Shown: positions 1-12,500 of the stretch, one piece after another
How positions within the stretch are numbered: the stretch's first letter is position 1
Layout of the letters: the number at the start of each line of letters is the position of its first letter
Origin: Neurospora intermedia
Taxonomy: Eukaryota; Ascomycota; Sordariomycetes; Sordariales; Sordariaceae
Reading direction: 5' to 3'
NCBI GenBank assembly: GCA_037102815.1
Contig: BTPP01000005.1
Location: 1,426,001-1,490,000, forward strand
DNA length: 64,000 bases
Notes under the pieces: model-generated
The model's database searches: none
Told to the model about the DNA's origin: nothing
Seen by the model: the letters and a program-made list of their open reading frames with translations, nothing else
Translations under genes and position numbers: made by a program

Positions 1-3000
1 AGACAGCTGTCATTATTCAGCTGGCTTTGCTGCTACGTAGACATGTACTTCGTATCATCAAGCTTAGTGTACAACAAGCGCGGAGCATAGTGTAGTGTAG
101 TGTATTGCTGGCATCGCGCAGTATGTACCGCGGAGGTCTACAATAACCAATCGGGCGTGGGAATGATGTGGCGTTGCCGATGTGGCTTATCCTTAGCACC
201 TTATGCGGTGGGTACACTGTTCGTTTAGCATTTCCAAGCTACCTCTCGGCTATACGAGGATAACCGTTTGGCACAGATGATTTCAGATACTCTCATGGAG
301 TTGTTGATTCGTAAGCTTTTCTTTCTTCGGTACTATCTGTCAGCTCAACAAGAATTATCAGAATCCTTTTGGGGTTTGTTCAGTTGTCATGGGATCTTGT
401 GGTCGGACATTGTCATGTGTCCGCCGTGTCACATGATGCGTAAGGGAACCAGCTTTGGCACCTGTCCGTCGGCACAAGTTCAGCGAAACCTCTCGAAGCC
501 CCAAATAAGTTTCATTCATTCAAATTCACAGCATCGACCAGGCCCAATGAAAATGAGTCAGAATACGCAGTCGTATCTCTAGCCTATCCAGGTTTCCCGC
601 TTTTAGACGACATCTTGGCGGCTTTCTCGTATCTTTTCCTTCAGCTGGCGGTGATCGGCGGCCTGATAATTACCTCTGGATTCTGTTTAAGGGGACAGGC
701 AAGTAGCAGCGCACTGCAGCAAACTGAGTGAAGCGGCCGACTGCCCGCGTCCCATTGTGGCCGTGCTGCAGCACTTGGAATGTTTGAGCTTAAAGCCCGC
801 TTAACTCCTAGAATAGCCGGCTTCCGAAGAAAGGGCTTCCTGGGCCGCGTCTGCAACAGCGCCCAGCGGGAGGCCGACATTTTTAGGAATTACATCTGCG
901 ATTGGTTCAGTTGCGATTTGTGGTTTGTTCAGCATCATATTTAATCATTATGGCATTGGTATCGACACTTCAACCGCCAATGCAGAGCAAGTTTTATGCT
1001 GCGTCCTCGTAGCCAAACTCAAAAAAGAAAGTTACAGACGGCAGTGCGTGGACGGAAACGTGGAGGTATGTTGTACGGACGAAACAAAAATGGAAAGCGG
1101 ATGAAGGTGGGGGAACCAGAATGGAATCTCTCACTAACCCCCAGTCGGGAAAGGTGGAGCAGCCCAGGGGCCCCCGCACGGTCCCGATCCCCCGTCGGGT
1201 CGTGCGCGGAACGCCGAATACCTTTTCTGTGTTAGGTTGACGCCGCTCGTTCTGAACATTGCATCTTTTTGGGCAGTGATTTGTCTCTCAAACGGACTTT
1301 TCTCGGCAGCCCTACCAGCGCCCTTGCGTTACACACGATCGTACTTCACGCTACACCCAAGCCTTTCTTTCATAAACAATCATCGCATCGCTGACTTCGC
1401 GCCTGAGGACAAGTTAGGCGGTGCGACCACATGGAACTGCGCCCGAAGGTATGACAAATACGTCGTGATCACGTTCCCTTTGAGCGTAGAAACTTGAAAG
1501 TAACGTTGATTTGGAATACACAACCGCTTGTTGCGGTTGACAACGGTCGAAGATCGTTTCCTTCTGCCATGAACACGGAACTCGGGTGTCTCGATCCGAG
1601 GGCCGACAACCTGAACAACGAACGATTTCAGCCACAACTACAGGATCGGCAAAGTTACCGATCTGGACGTTGCACAACCTGAACTAACTCGGTTGACAAC
1701 ACACCCATGGATTAGTTCTACACTATGTACCTGAGCGTGCACAGCCCAAAAGACGACACTTCATTACACTACATGGCACCAGCTAGACTCAAGGCTAGCA
1801 TCGGAAAGATTCATGTGTCAACCGTAAGCCCGCGAGTCACGAGTCACCGTTCACAGTCATTGTACTTCCTTTCTTGGACTCAATGTTGTCGCCCGGGGAT
1901 TCATAGGAGAACGGGAGGCCTGCAAATGTCTTCTACAGTAGGTAGCACATTCACTTCAATGGAAGCTGTCGTTTGAAACAACACAACCCAATGCCCGTAA
2001 AATGGCTCCCGATTACCGGAGAACGAATCAACCACTACACTACAACGATTCTCAACGGAGCTCTCCCCGTCCTCCCCTTCCCTCCATCGCACAACTCATT
2101 ACACTACTAGGGAACAAGGATGTACCGGCAGTACTTTAGTGCCGCAAGTCCACATGGTCAGCGTCGTAAGCGTGGTTCCGGGGTCCCGCACTGGATGGAT
2201 GGATGGCCCCCCACCCCCTGTTCCCTAGCAACTCCGCGGCGGCGGCGGAACCGAACCGGCCTGTTGGGCCCAGACCGTTGCACGGTCAGACACGTGGGAC
2301 AACGCAAGACACGCCAGGGCAGGGCCCTTGTTTTTTTCAGCCGAGGCTTGCAAAGCGCTTGCAGGGCTATTACAGGGCTTCTGCTAGGAACCTCCTGGGG
2401 CTAGACCTGTCAATTCCTTCCACCTGCCCGTGAGATTGGGTATAGTCTAGCTTGAGGATACTAGTAGACTGTGGTTGGTCGCGACGGTCAGACACACCGT
2501 GGTTATACGCTACCTACTACCGACATGAGTCTCAACATGCTGCTTGTTGATGCTTTTTTTTTTGCGATTGGGAAGAACGAAGCCAATCGGGAGATGGCGC
2601 GGTCTTTTGAAGAGATCCCTTTTGCTTGTCCTTCTAGGTACCCCATCGAGACCATTATGATGAGCTACCGATTTCGGAACGCCAAGTCAACGAGACGAAT
2701 GTTGTGATTGTCCGGCCGACTGCACATCCTGGGATCCCTTTTTGCATTTTGATAATTGTCTTTCCTAGTTAGACGCCGAATAAACTGAGCGTCTTTACCT
2801 CTACTTGCTAATGAAACAAGTGGAATGATGACTTTCGGACATCCCGCATCACTTCTCACTTTTTATACATTCTTTGCTTCTTCGTTGTTTTTCTTTACGG
2901 GATAGGCACGGCAGTAGTATCGATCTCGCTCTCGCTCATAACTTCGGTAAAAACTTTTGGGTAGCATGTAAAAGCACAAAAAACTTTTTCCCATTCGGTG

Positions 3001-5168
3001 TGCAGTGTAGCAACCCGAACGAACCCCCATGAGTGAAAACTCTGATTTCGATTTCCGGTGGCAGCACAACAAAGAATGGCATTGTGTGTTTGGATCGGCT
3101 GGTGACGGAAAATGCAGCCGATGCAGGGGCAGATAGATGCAAGTGGGGAACTGGACGAATGGGCTGCCCCTCAAAGTGGTGGTCTGTGCAACAAACGATA
3201 GCCGTTCCGGTGCCGAACCCATGGTTCCCTTCAGTTCCCGCCATTGCTGGTGCTGTGCCTCACCAAACTTGATTTCTTCTTCTTGGGCTTTCGAATTGCC
3301 ATGTCTGATTCGTTCTTGTGAGTCTGAAAGATTTTTCGAACCGCACTTTTCTCTCTGTTCTCTCTCTTCACTGCCCACCACACTCATCAATCACACCATG
3401 CATGACCGAAAGAGTTTTTTGAAACAAAGGTTACATCCAACCCGCGTCGTCTTTTGCAGTGTGTCGCGAGAGACATGCAGGAGGGATGTGCAACGTTCTA
3501 ACCTAAAAAAAGAGGCCCAGATGCAAATGTCATTGGTGCAGTGTATGTACAGTGCAGCTTGGCATGCACAACACCACCACATGCTTCTACACTAGAAAAT
3601 CTTGCTGTGGCTTGAGTTGTCGTGAAGTGTCTGCCCTGCCTACCCGGTTACCCGGTATTCCCGATGAGTCTTCACTACCTACACTAGTGTGGTGTATAGA
3701 TCTCGGAATCCGGAATCAAGTTTTCTTCCTAGGTAAGCTCGTAGTCATTGTACATTCAAGAGTGAGAGTAACTACACTATTGTGGTATGTATGGCCAAGC
3801 CTCGGAATCCTTCTCCGTTGTTTCGGTTCTGACTCGAGTTTTGCTACCATCTGCTTGGATAACCTCTTTGCCGGAGGGCTACCTCCGCGCTAGACATCCC
3901 ATCCAATCACCATCTCTCTCTACCAGCAAAGTGTGGCAGTGTGGCAGTGCACCCAATGAATGAATGAATGGCTTCTTCTTGGCTTGGCTTTGGCCGACTG
4001 GAATGACGGCTAGTGGTGGTCGAGACGTGACTGGTCGGTGGGCTCGAGAAATGTTTGGGTCTCGGCCCTTCGGAGTGCGGGTCTGATCCCACCCTCCACG
4101 TTCCCATAGGCCCACCAGGCTTCGGGACCGGGATCTCCATCTGGCTTACGGGTGAGGATCTCGAATGCCGAGAGAAAGCCCACTTTAATCCGACCACTCG
4201 CATCTTCAGATTCCACATCGTTTTTCAGTTTCTTTGTCGCTCGTGATTTTTTTTTCCCATCATTCATTCACTGTCTGTCTTCGAAGTTCGAACTGCTTGC
4301 TGCATTGTAGGATCACGACAAGCCGAGTAAAGAAGAGGACCGATTCCTTGGGGCTACGAAATACGAATCAATCGAAAGACAAAATGTGGCCCGCCCAGGA
4401 ACAACGCCAAGGTCCGTCTAGACCTACCTACTCGGCAGCTCAAATGGGATCTCCACGACAATCCGGCTCAGAAGTTCGAGATGGATCCAGACTAGTGATC
4501 CTGACATCCAAGACATTTGCTGCATTTTTAGTTCCCAGCAACTATACTAGACGGCTGTTCCAGCCCGTCGAAATTGTGGACTTGTTCACACTCTAGTGTA
4601 ACCACGTTGCATCGCGCTAGATATGCTAGACATTTCATACTTGACAGCGGGAAGACCTAGCGACGATGCATGACGATGCCGCGGGGAAACAATGGTGGGA
4701 GCCGCAAGTCTGTGTCTCAGTTTAGGAAACTGGATACGATGCGATTGCAGCCTGGATTGATTTTGGATTCTGACGTCTAGACTCTTTCCATCAACGTTGG
4801 AGACAAAGCTCCGTAGTAGGATGAGGAGTTGGCAAGTGTAACTTGTGATGAAGAAAACAAAGTAGGCGACGGACCAAGTCGAATGAAGGTTGATGAATAG
4901 GTATCGATAACTGGGAATTTGACGGAAATGCCTGGAATATACTCATGGCATTTTGAAACATTTTACGTGTATATCTTCGTTACTTGGTAGTGATTATGCA
5001 GGGACCTCGGGTCCTCCCCCTACCCAAACAAAGTTGGTCAGAACTCTAAACATCACCGGCTGCGCATTGCTTATTATTGGACGACGACGCTTTACACGGG
5101 CATCGTCCGTACATGCGTACTGCCGAGAATGATTTGTGTTCCTAGCTGTCGCTGTCGCATACCTATGT

Positions 5169-5189
5169 CATATGTCATATGTCATATGT
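5169..5189. repeat. three tandem copies of CATATGT
   Basis: A perfect heptamer repeated three times, in intergenic DNA 3' of the Ras-GAP gene. A simple repeat with no inferred function. Confidence 0.9.
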
Positions 5190-5607
5190 CTGTACGCAGT
5201 AGGTACCAACATGCACACCAAAAAAACATGATTCCAGTTTCATACCGCAACACCGCGCAATTGTGATTCCAAATGACCTACATAGTGTAGTAAGACTCGG
5301 CTTGAACATACCGAAACAGAATAAAGGAGAATACTGCTAGTGTAGTGTCAAGGAAGCGCAGCGCTGTAGCCAAGCAACGAGCGGGGATCCGATTACCCCG
5401 GCTTAGTCACCACTTACATACATACCTACATTCCACTACCCTACCCACCATGAACAAGATCCATACATACATACTTTAGTGTACTATGTACAATTGCTTA
5501 CCTACTGCGTACCTATGTACTCTGAACCTAGGTATATCCGAAAACCATCGGGGTACATACATACCTAGTAACTGTAAACGACCTAGTGAATGATTCCATA
5601 TCCCCCT

Positions 5608-5631
5608 CCATCCATCCATCCATCCATCCAT
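5608..5631. repeat. CCAT microsatellite, six units
   Basis: Six perfect CCAT units in intergenic DNA. Tetranucleotide arrays like this are common in Neurospora intergenic DNA and are usually length-polymorphic. Confidence 0.95.
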
Positions 5632-6568
5632 CTCTACACTATTCGGATTCAAAAAACCCATAGAACTAGGTAGCCATCGTGACACCAAAATGACAGTTAA
5701 TGATGATGCATTTATTCCCCCAGTAGTAGATTACAAATCTCCCCATCTTCCCCATGATTCTTAATATTCTTACCGCGATGCATCGACACAAGTTCTGCAC
5801 ATGACGCGGCTGCGGCGTGTACAACGAGGCACATTGCGGTTCTAAAGATGTTAATCCCGACCAGACCGGGTTCCGCGGAATCAGTGGAGCTCGTTAGACA
5901 GTGTCCGCGGATTTCATGGCCGGGACGTATTGACGCTTGATGGGTAGGTCATCAAGGTTTTGGCAATTGGCAATGTTCTGATGGGATGAGTATGTCAAAA
6001 CCCGGACAACAACAAAGACACGAGAACGGGGTCAGCAAAAGGTTAAAAAAAACACCAATCTAGTCATTGTCGTTATCCTCAGGCATTGGTGATAGTGGAT
6101 TGCTGCGTGCGTATGGGAATAGGAAAAAAAACAAAACAAGCGAAAATTGAAACTTATATATAACGGTATATACATCTCACTATCTCACCTCTCAGTCTCA
6201 TCATCTCAAGTGTAAGCTTGAACTCTGACTAGAATCTCCTCTCTCCCCCATTTCCTGGTCATATGTAACTCCTAGCTCTCTCAGCTTCTTCCCTTTTCAT
6301 ATATCCCACTTGACATCCTCCATCGCGGGGAATCATGTAGCTTGCGAATGGGCTCCTTGTGGCTCACCACATGCCATCCACTCTCTTCTTCGTTGATGCA
6401 GTGATATCGATTGCGGAAAGTGCGTGTATCGTTCTCACTAGGTGGCTTGTATAATGCGATAGACATGTAGTCGATAGTGTCCACTTGTGCGTGTTGCCGT
6501 CCTTGTGTGTTTCTAGAATGGATCGCATTGAATGTAAAATCCGCTCGCTTAGCTAGTCTTGATCAGAC

Positions 6569-9500
6569 TCAGATAATAATAAGCTATTCCCCAACCCACA
6601 ATGTCAGTCAACTCGTCACTTGCAAGCCGCACCACCAAGGACAGAAACTTACCTCAATCAACTTCTCGGTCAACCCAAAACATTGCCTATCCTGCTCCTG
6701 ATGGCTCAAGTTAAAGCTGCAACTCCTCCACAGTCCACCAAAACCCATCTCATCCAAGATCTCGTTCAACATAGCCGCTTGCTCCATTGCCCCCGAGAAC
6801 TTGGGGTTGTTCGTCAGCGTCTGCAGCAGCTCGTGCGCGCTCTCCAGCGTCGACGGGTTCTGGCAGTGTAGCACAATGTCGTCGAGAATGCTGATGATGG
6901 GTCCACAGAGATGCATGATAACCGACGGTCTGCCGACGGCAATCTCGTTGAGCCACATCAGCGTGCGGTTCTGCACTGCATCCTCAAGATACTGAAAGTC
7001 TACGAGCTCAATGGCCGTGTTGAGGAGCAAGTCCTTGTCTTTAATGTAGTCCAAGTCGTTCGCACCACGGCGAATGTCGATCGCTGACGTGTCGGCGGCT
7101 GCGGCTGCAGGCGAGGGTACTGCCTCACTGGCGACGTCCCCCACGAGAGGGTCACCGCCGGCTCCAAGTCCACTGCTCAGACCACCGGCAGCAACAGAGG
7201 CAGAAACAGACGAGAACGGAGGTAGGCCGTTGCTGTTGGGGTTGACGTTGATACCCGCCGACCAAAGACTGTCCCTAAGCTCATCCAAGTTGAGCGTCCT
7301 TGCTAGGATCAAGGCCATGTATGGTGATGCGCAGAGTTCCCTCATGGTCTTCAGCGGCTGCACCGTCGGGCTCAGGATTCCATCGGGAGTAGCATTTGCT
7401 ACAGCTGCGTTCACAGTTGTCACGGTGAAAGTGGTCATCTCCAAAAACGTGGACAACACCCTCAGCGCCGTTGACTTCGTGACTGTGTCTGTCAATCCCC
7501 TGACCAAGCATGCGCACGCGGCAAAGTGGAAGTTCTCAGCAGTGAAGTGAATGCCGTATGCCTCATCGAGCAGGAGCGCGGCCTCCTCCAGCTGGGCCCT
7601 TCCCTGGAGAAGATAATGAACCATCTTCTCGCCCTTGAGGTCGCCCGTCGTGCTGATGTTGGTCAAGACCGACTCCAAGAACATTGCAGTGCAGTTGAAC
7701 AAGTTGGGGGGCACCAGTCGGAGGAGAGACATGGCAAGCCAGAAGAGCTGCAAACCGTAACGGGACGCAGATGGCAGCTTGGACATCATCTTGGAGAGCG
7801 AGGTGACGATGGCGACCAGCATGTCACTGTTACTGTCATCACCAAAGCGGCCAATGCTGTTTCGGAGCGCTACAAGGACCTGGTAGAGCAGGTCGTCATC
7901 AACCTCCTCACGTGCTAGACAGCCCATGACAGTGAAAGCACGAGGCTGGATAGCAGGGTTGTTCTGGAAAGCTGTGCTCGCCACAAGGCCCATCCATCGC
8001 GACCGCCATTTGTTTGCGAGGTCAACAGTTGGAGCGGCAATAGAGCAGGTCTCGAACAGGAGAGCTGCTAGGTTTTCGGTGGCTGTCAAGGTAGCACCTC
8101 CGTCCTGGTTGGTTGATATCGATGCCCCATCCCGCGTAAACGTGACGTTGTTTGTGAAGAGGTCGCTCCGCGGATCCGACAACGTGTCCAGCGTCACCTT
8201 CAGCTTATTCAGCCGGACCTCATCCAAGGCAAACGAAGTACAAGCCGCATGGATGGTATTGATCAATAGTCGGTGGACTACCTGCCTGACGTCTGGATTG
8301 CCCGTGTTGGCAAGCATGGTGACGATGTGGAATATTTCCGGCATAAACATCTCAGCTTGCTCGCCACTGTCAAACGACAAGGCGAGGCAGAATTGTAGCA
8401 GGACGCAAATTTCGTTCCATACCGAGTTATCAGGCAGATACTTTGTCGGGCGCAAGGAAGACCGGTTCAGTGCCTTGCGTAGTCTGGAAATTATCCTTCC
8501 ACGCAGGGTAACCGTGCCGATTCCGCCTGCTATCGAGGTCAACGTGTCCGTCTCCGCAATGCCAAATCCTCTGTTGAGTGCGGCTTTGATGACCTCCTCA
8601 AGGAAACTCTCGAGCAGTTTTTCGTCCTGCTGAATGGCAGGCCAAACGGATTGCTGTAGCTGGAATAGAACAGCCGGGTCTGAAAGGGCAATGTCAATGA
8701 GCTTCCTTAAGACAGCTGCGATCTTCTCCATGCCCTTCTCCCCGTCCACCTCATTAGCGAGCAGAGACGGGCGCAACCCGGGTACCCAGGGAGCCATATA
8801 GGCGAGACATAGTGGCTTCTGCTCGTCAGAGAAGCTAGGCCAACTGGCGAAAAACTCGTTCAAGAAGTCCCCAGTAAGCTGCGGTTCCGATTCGGCTAGC
8901 TTCTGGCTGATTTGAATGATGAACTGCGAAGCATCGCTCGGAACTGCAATGTCTTTGGTGCTGACAAGTCTTGAAGCAGCCTTGAACTTGAATGATTTGC
9001 ACAGTGCCCCCAGCAAATTGTATGAAGATAGCCTGAGAACGGGGTCTGGGCTAGCCAGGTTCGTCAACGCCAAGTTCAGCAGAGTACCGGGCACATCCTG
9101 TGGTTTGATGAATCTTTCGTGCGGTTGCATTTGCTTGGGGTCCTTGACGTATTGCGCCTTTCTCATGCGAAGGAGACTCAAGATTTTGGCCTTCTCAGGA
9201 CTTGTGAAGTACATCACAATCTTGCCATTATCCGCCCTAAGACCAAACGCCGAATCATCCTCCGTCTGGATAGATGTTGGAGCCTCCTCAACCTCGCTCA
9301 GGCGGAAGGCATCGTTGATCACCACGCTAATCCGGGATGCTGGATATATTTCTTGCCTCTTTTTGGTCGAAACCCTGACGAAGCTTTTGCTGATCGACAA
9401 GGAAACGTCGATTTTACCCTTGGTTTTCGACAGCCGTGTGATGTTGAAACCATCCAGAGTCTCGTCCATGAATTCCCTGGTGTCCTTGTTCAGGCTGAAC

Positions 9501-12500
9501 TTTTTGTGGTCGAAATGGGCGTCATATTCTCGATAACTTCCAAGAAGATGGTATTCAATGTTGGCGGGGCTGTAGATGCTGTTCTCGTTCCTAATCCAAG
9601 TCTTGAACACCTTGCGGAACCCCTTCTTGCAGGCGGAGTTCATGTTGAAGATGTATACGCGCTGGAGCTGCTTCGAGAGCTCAGTTGGTGTAAGCAGTTC
9701 GATTTTGCGCAGTAGACTCTCCGCTGGTTCGGACTGCACGTTGTAGAACGTAGCATCAATAAAAATGCCAAATGGCCGATCCCAAAGTCGACTAGCAATC
9801 TTGAGATAGTAATACAAGTATGCATCAACGTCGGCAGATTCGGTGTCTATGTACCGCAGCATGATGCAGATCATCTGAATGCCGTCCCTGGATTCGCCAG
9901 CATCATAAACGGCGGGGGGTGGAGTCGACGAAGATTCGACACCGCGGAACGCATTTCGGAGCATAAAATCCTGGAATCTAGAGTAAACAGGTGGTAGGTT
10001 TGCCGAAATATGTGGCCTGTTCCAGGTCACAGCCAGCGGCGGTGGTCCCAAATTCATGATGAGGCTTCTCAGGGGTTCAAGGAGGTTTGGCTTTCCTCTT
10101 GTGGGTTCGCAAGGTGACCTCACGAGATCTCGCCTTTCAATTGAGGCGAGCCGTTGCCGAACTTGGTCCCAATGGTCATACAAAATCCTGTGAAGAGAGA
10201 CACAAGAACCAAAGTCAAATGACTCGTCGCTGTTGGGACGCTCCATGGTTTCCGGCTCGACCGAGATCTCCCTCAGAAAGGTGGTGACCCGATAGATATT
10301 CTTTGTCAAAAAGTCGTTCAACGGGAACATGAAGGGTTCCTTGGCGCCAAAGAGAACATTGTTGGCCAAGTTTTGGATGACTTTAGCGATCAGGAGGAGA
10401 CCACGGCGCATCTCCTTGGAAGGTGCCGTAGCAACCAAGCCCTCAACCTCAGGAGCAACAATGGCCGGGCAGAAGAAGCGCAGGAAGATGAAGGCGCCAA
10501 CTGCTGTGTACTTAGCCTCAGAGAATCGGGGCATCACCGCTGCAGCAATCTGTTACACGCGTCGGGTTAGTTCTCAGTACTTGACAGCAACCCGTAGACA
10601 GGCGGCACTTACGATACTGCAGATTTTCCTAAATGATGGCGGTATCCTGGCCGACGAGGCGCAAATGTCATCGATAAATACATTGGCCACGATTTCGAGC
10701 TGCAAGGCATTCTTCTGCAATTCCTCCGGTGAAGTTACCCTAGTCGGATCGAGCTCGAGATTAAGGTCTTTCGATGTTTGCATCAACCGGTCCAGTACCT
10801 TTTGCAGGGTAGCTTTGAGATACCCTGCGCCTTTCCATTTCGCATAGATTGAGAGCATTTTGGTCGCGACGCAGCTCCTACGCAGCAACTCTGATTCATT
10901 CTCCGTCTCCTCAATCTCCTGTTTGATCAGGGCCTCAAGGAGCACAAAACTTTGGCCTCTTGATTCGTAGATGCTAAGCAGCGCGATTGTCAGCTCATCC
11001 ACCTCATGACTGGGGCAAACCGCACCCATAGCCATAGCCAGTGTTGTGTCGGTCGTCAGAAGGCTCAGAAGCTCATCGTATTTTTCGTTCACCGCTGTGC
11101 TTGAGAGATTGTTGAACTCAGCCCCCTGTACCAAGATGTTATAGAGCACCCTAACAAATGCGGTCCGGATCTCGGCGTGTTCGTGGTATCCGACGTTGAG
11201 TGCTGACTTGAGTCCCACATCGATGTTGGCGCTCAAGAGATTGGACATGATGGTGATTGATAGATCGGACATTGACGGCTCGCCATCTCTGGAGGAAGAG
11301 CTGCCGGTATGCTCGGACCGGAACATGTGCTCATATTGAGGGTCCAGAACCTCCAAAAACCTACTGAAGTACGACTCGAACAGTTTCATTTTTCGCTCGC
11401 TGGTTGTGGCATCGTTCGTAGAGTCGTTCAGCTGCAAAGGTAGGCGATATGTAAGTTCAGCCAGCGCCTTAAGACATGCCCTGTCGAGATCCTTCTGCAC
11501 CCTAATCATCTCGTCCTGGCGGCTTTGACCGAAGGCGCCTGCATCAATCCTGGGTGAATGAGGCCTCGTAACCCAGCTATAGACGTAAGCGAGAAGTTGG
11601 TTTCGGATGCGGACATCGTCACGGAGATTGAGGTGTTCCTTTCTTTTGACAATGGCCTCACAGAGCTGACAGATTTTGATTTTGACACGCAAACTGTTCG
11701 GCGAGTCTGGTACCCCGTCCAAGAACTTGGCGAAGCTGTACGTGAGTGAGTTGAGATGGAGCGAAGATGCGGCGCCAAGCTCAGTTGGCGTGTCGAGTCT
11801 TTCCACCAGTGACCTAAGGAGCGATGCTGCTTGTTCGGCAAACATAATCTCGTTGTCTTGGCCCCTCGAGGGCGCCTCAAGGGCCCCAGTGAATAGTACG
11901 TCAAGTTCTGATTCGAGGGCTCTGAACAAGTGCTGATACAGCGCAGGCGATACTTCGGTTGCGAGGATCTCCCTCATCGTCTCCCGGATCCTAACGTTAG
12001 TACAAGCCAGGAGCTGGATACTGAGCCTTAGGTATCGGTTGAGAAAAGGTTCTTCGTGGTTGTCGGAGGACAGCCTGTCAATCCACCGCAGCCCACTAAC
12101 TGCCGGCTCCTCAAGAGTAGCAGCTTGCTCAGCCGTACATATTCCGCCCAGAGAGGCGAGGAACCCGGAATAGTTGCGCCACTCAGCCACAACCCTTTCT
12201 CCCATGGACTCGGCCGATGTCAGAGATACATCCTTGGACAAATGAAGCCATCTCTCAAAAACGGTCTCCCACGCATTCAGAATACCGGTGCTGGGATACT
12301 GCAAGCGCCGTAGTAGTCCCCTGTTGCGCTTCTGGAAAGCAACCAAGCCGGTAAACCTGAAAGTCCGTGACGAGATCTCGCTGAAGATATCTGCATTTCG
12401 CAAAAGAGCCAGAGAGGGCTTCGATGCCGAGCATGCGGCAGCATCGATGATTCTGCATTCTTCGAGGAAGCTTCCAATGCAAGATGTCACTATCTGACAA

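Larger units (their letters stand above)
1..6568. other. long gene-poor intergenic stretch
   Basis: No open frame here looks like a protein: the longest (about 175 codons, minus strand, near 2.9-3.4 kb) has no recognisable domain and an arbitrary composition. The stretch is of ordinary GC content, not RIP-mutated, and is rich in short simple repeats (TACATACATA-like runs near 5.4-5.56 kb, ATGA runs near 3.96 kb) and in the octamer CTACACTA/TAGTGTAG. It lies 3' of the Ras-GAP gene. It may hold untranslated RNA genes or regulatory DNA, but nothing in the sequence lets me place one. Confidence 0.6.

Noticed and set aside
2863-3390. 175-codon minus-strand frame in the left intergenic DNA
   Set aside because: No domain, odd composition, overlaps other frames of similar length, and no splice-linked partners. 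Treated as chance.
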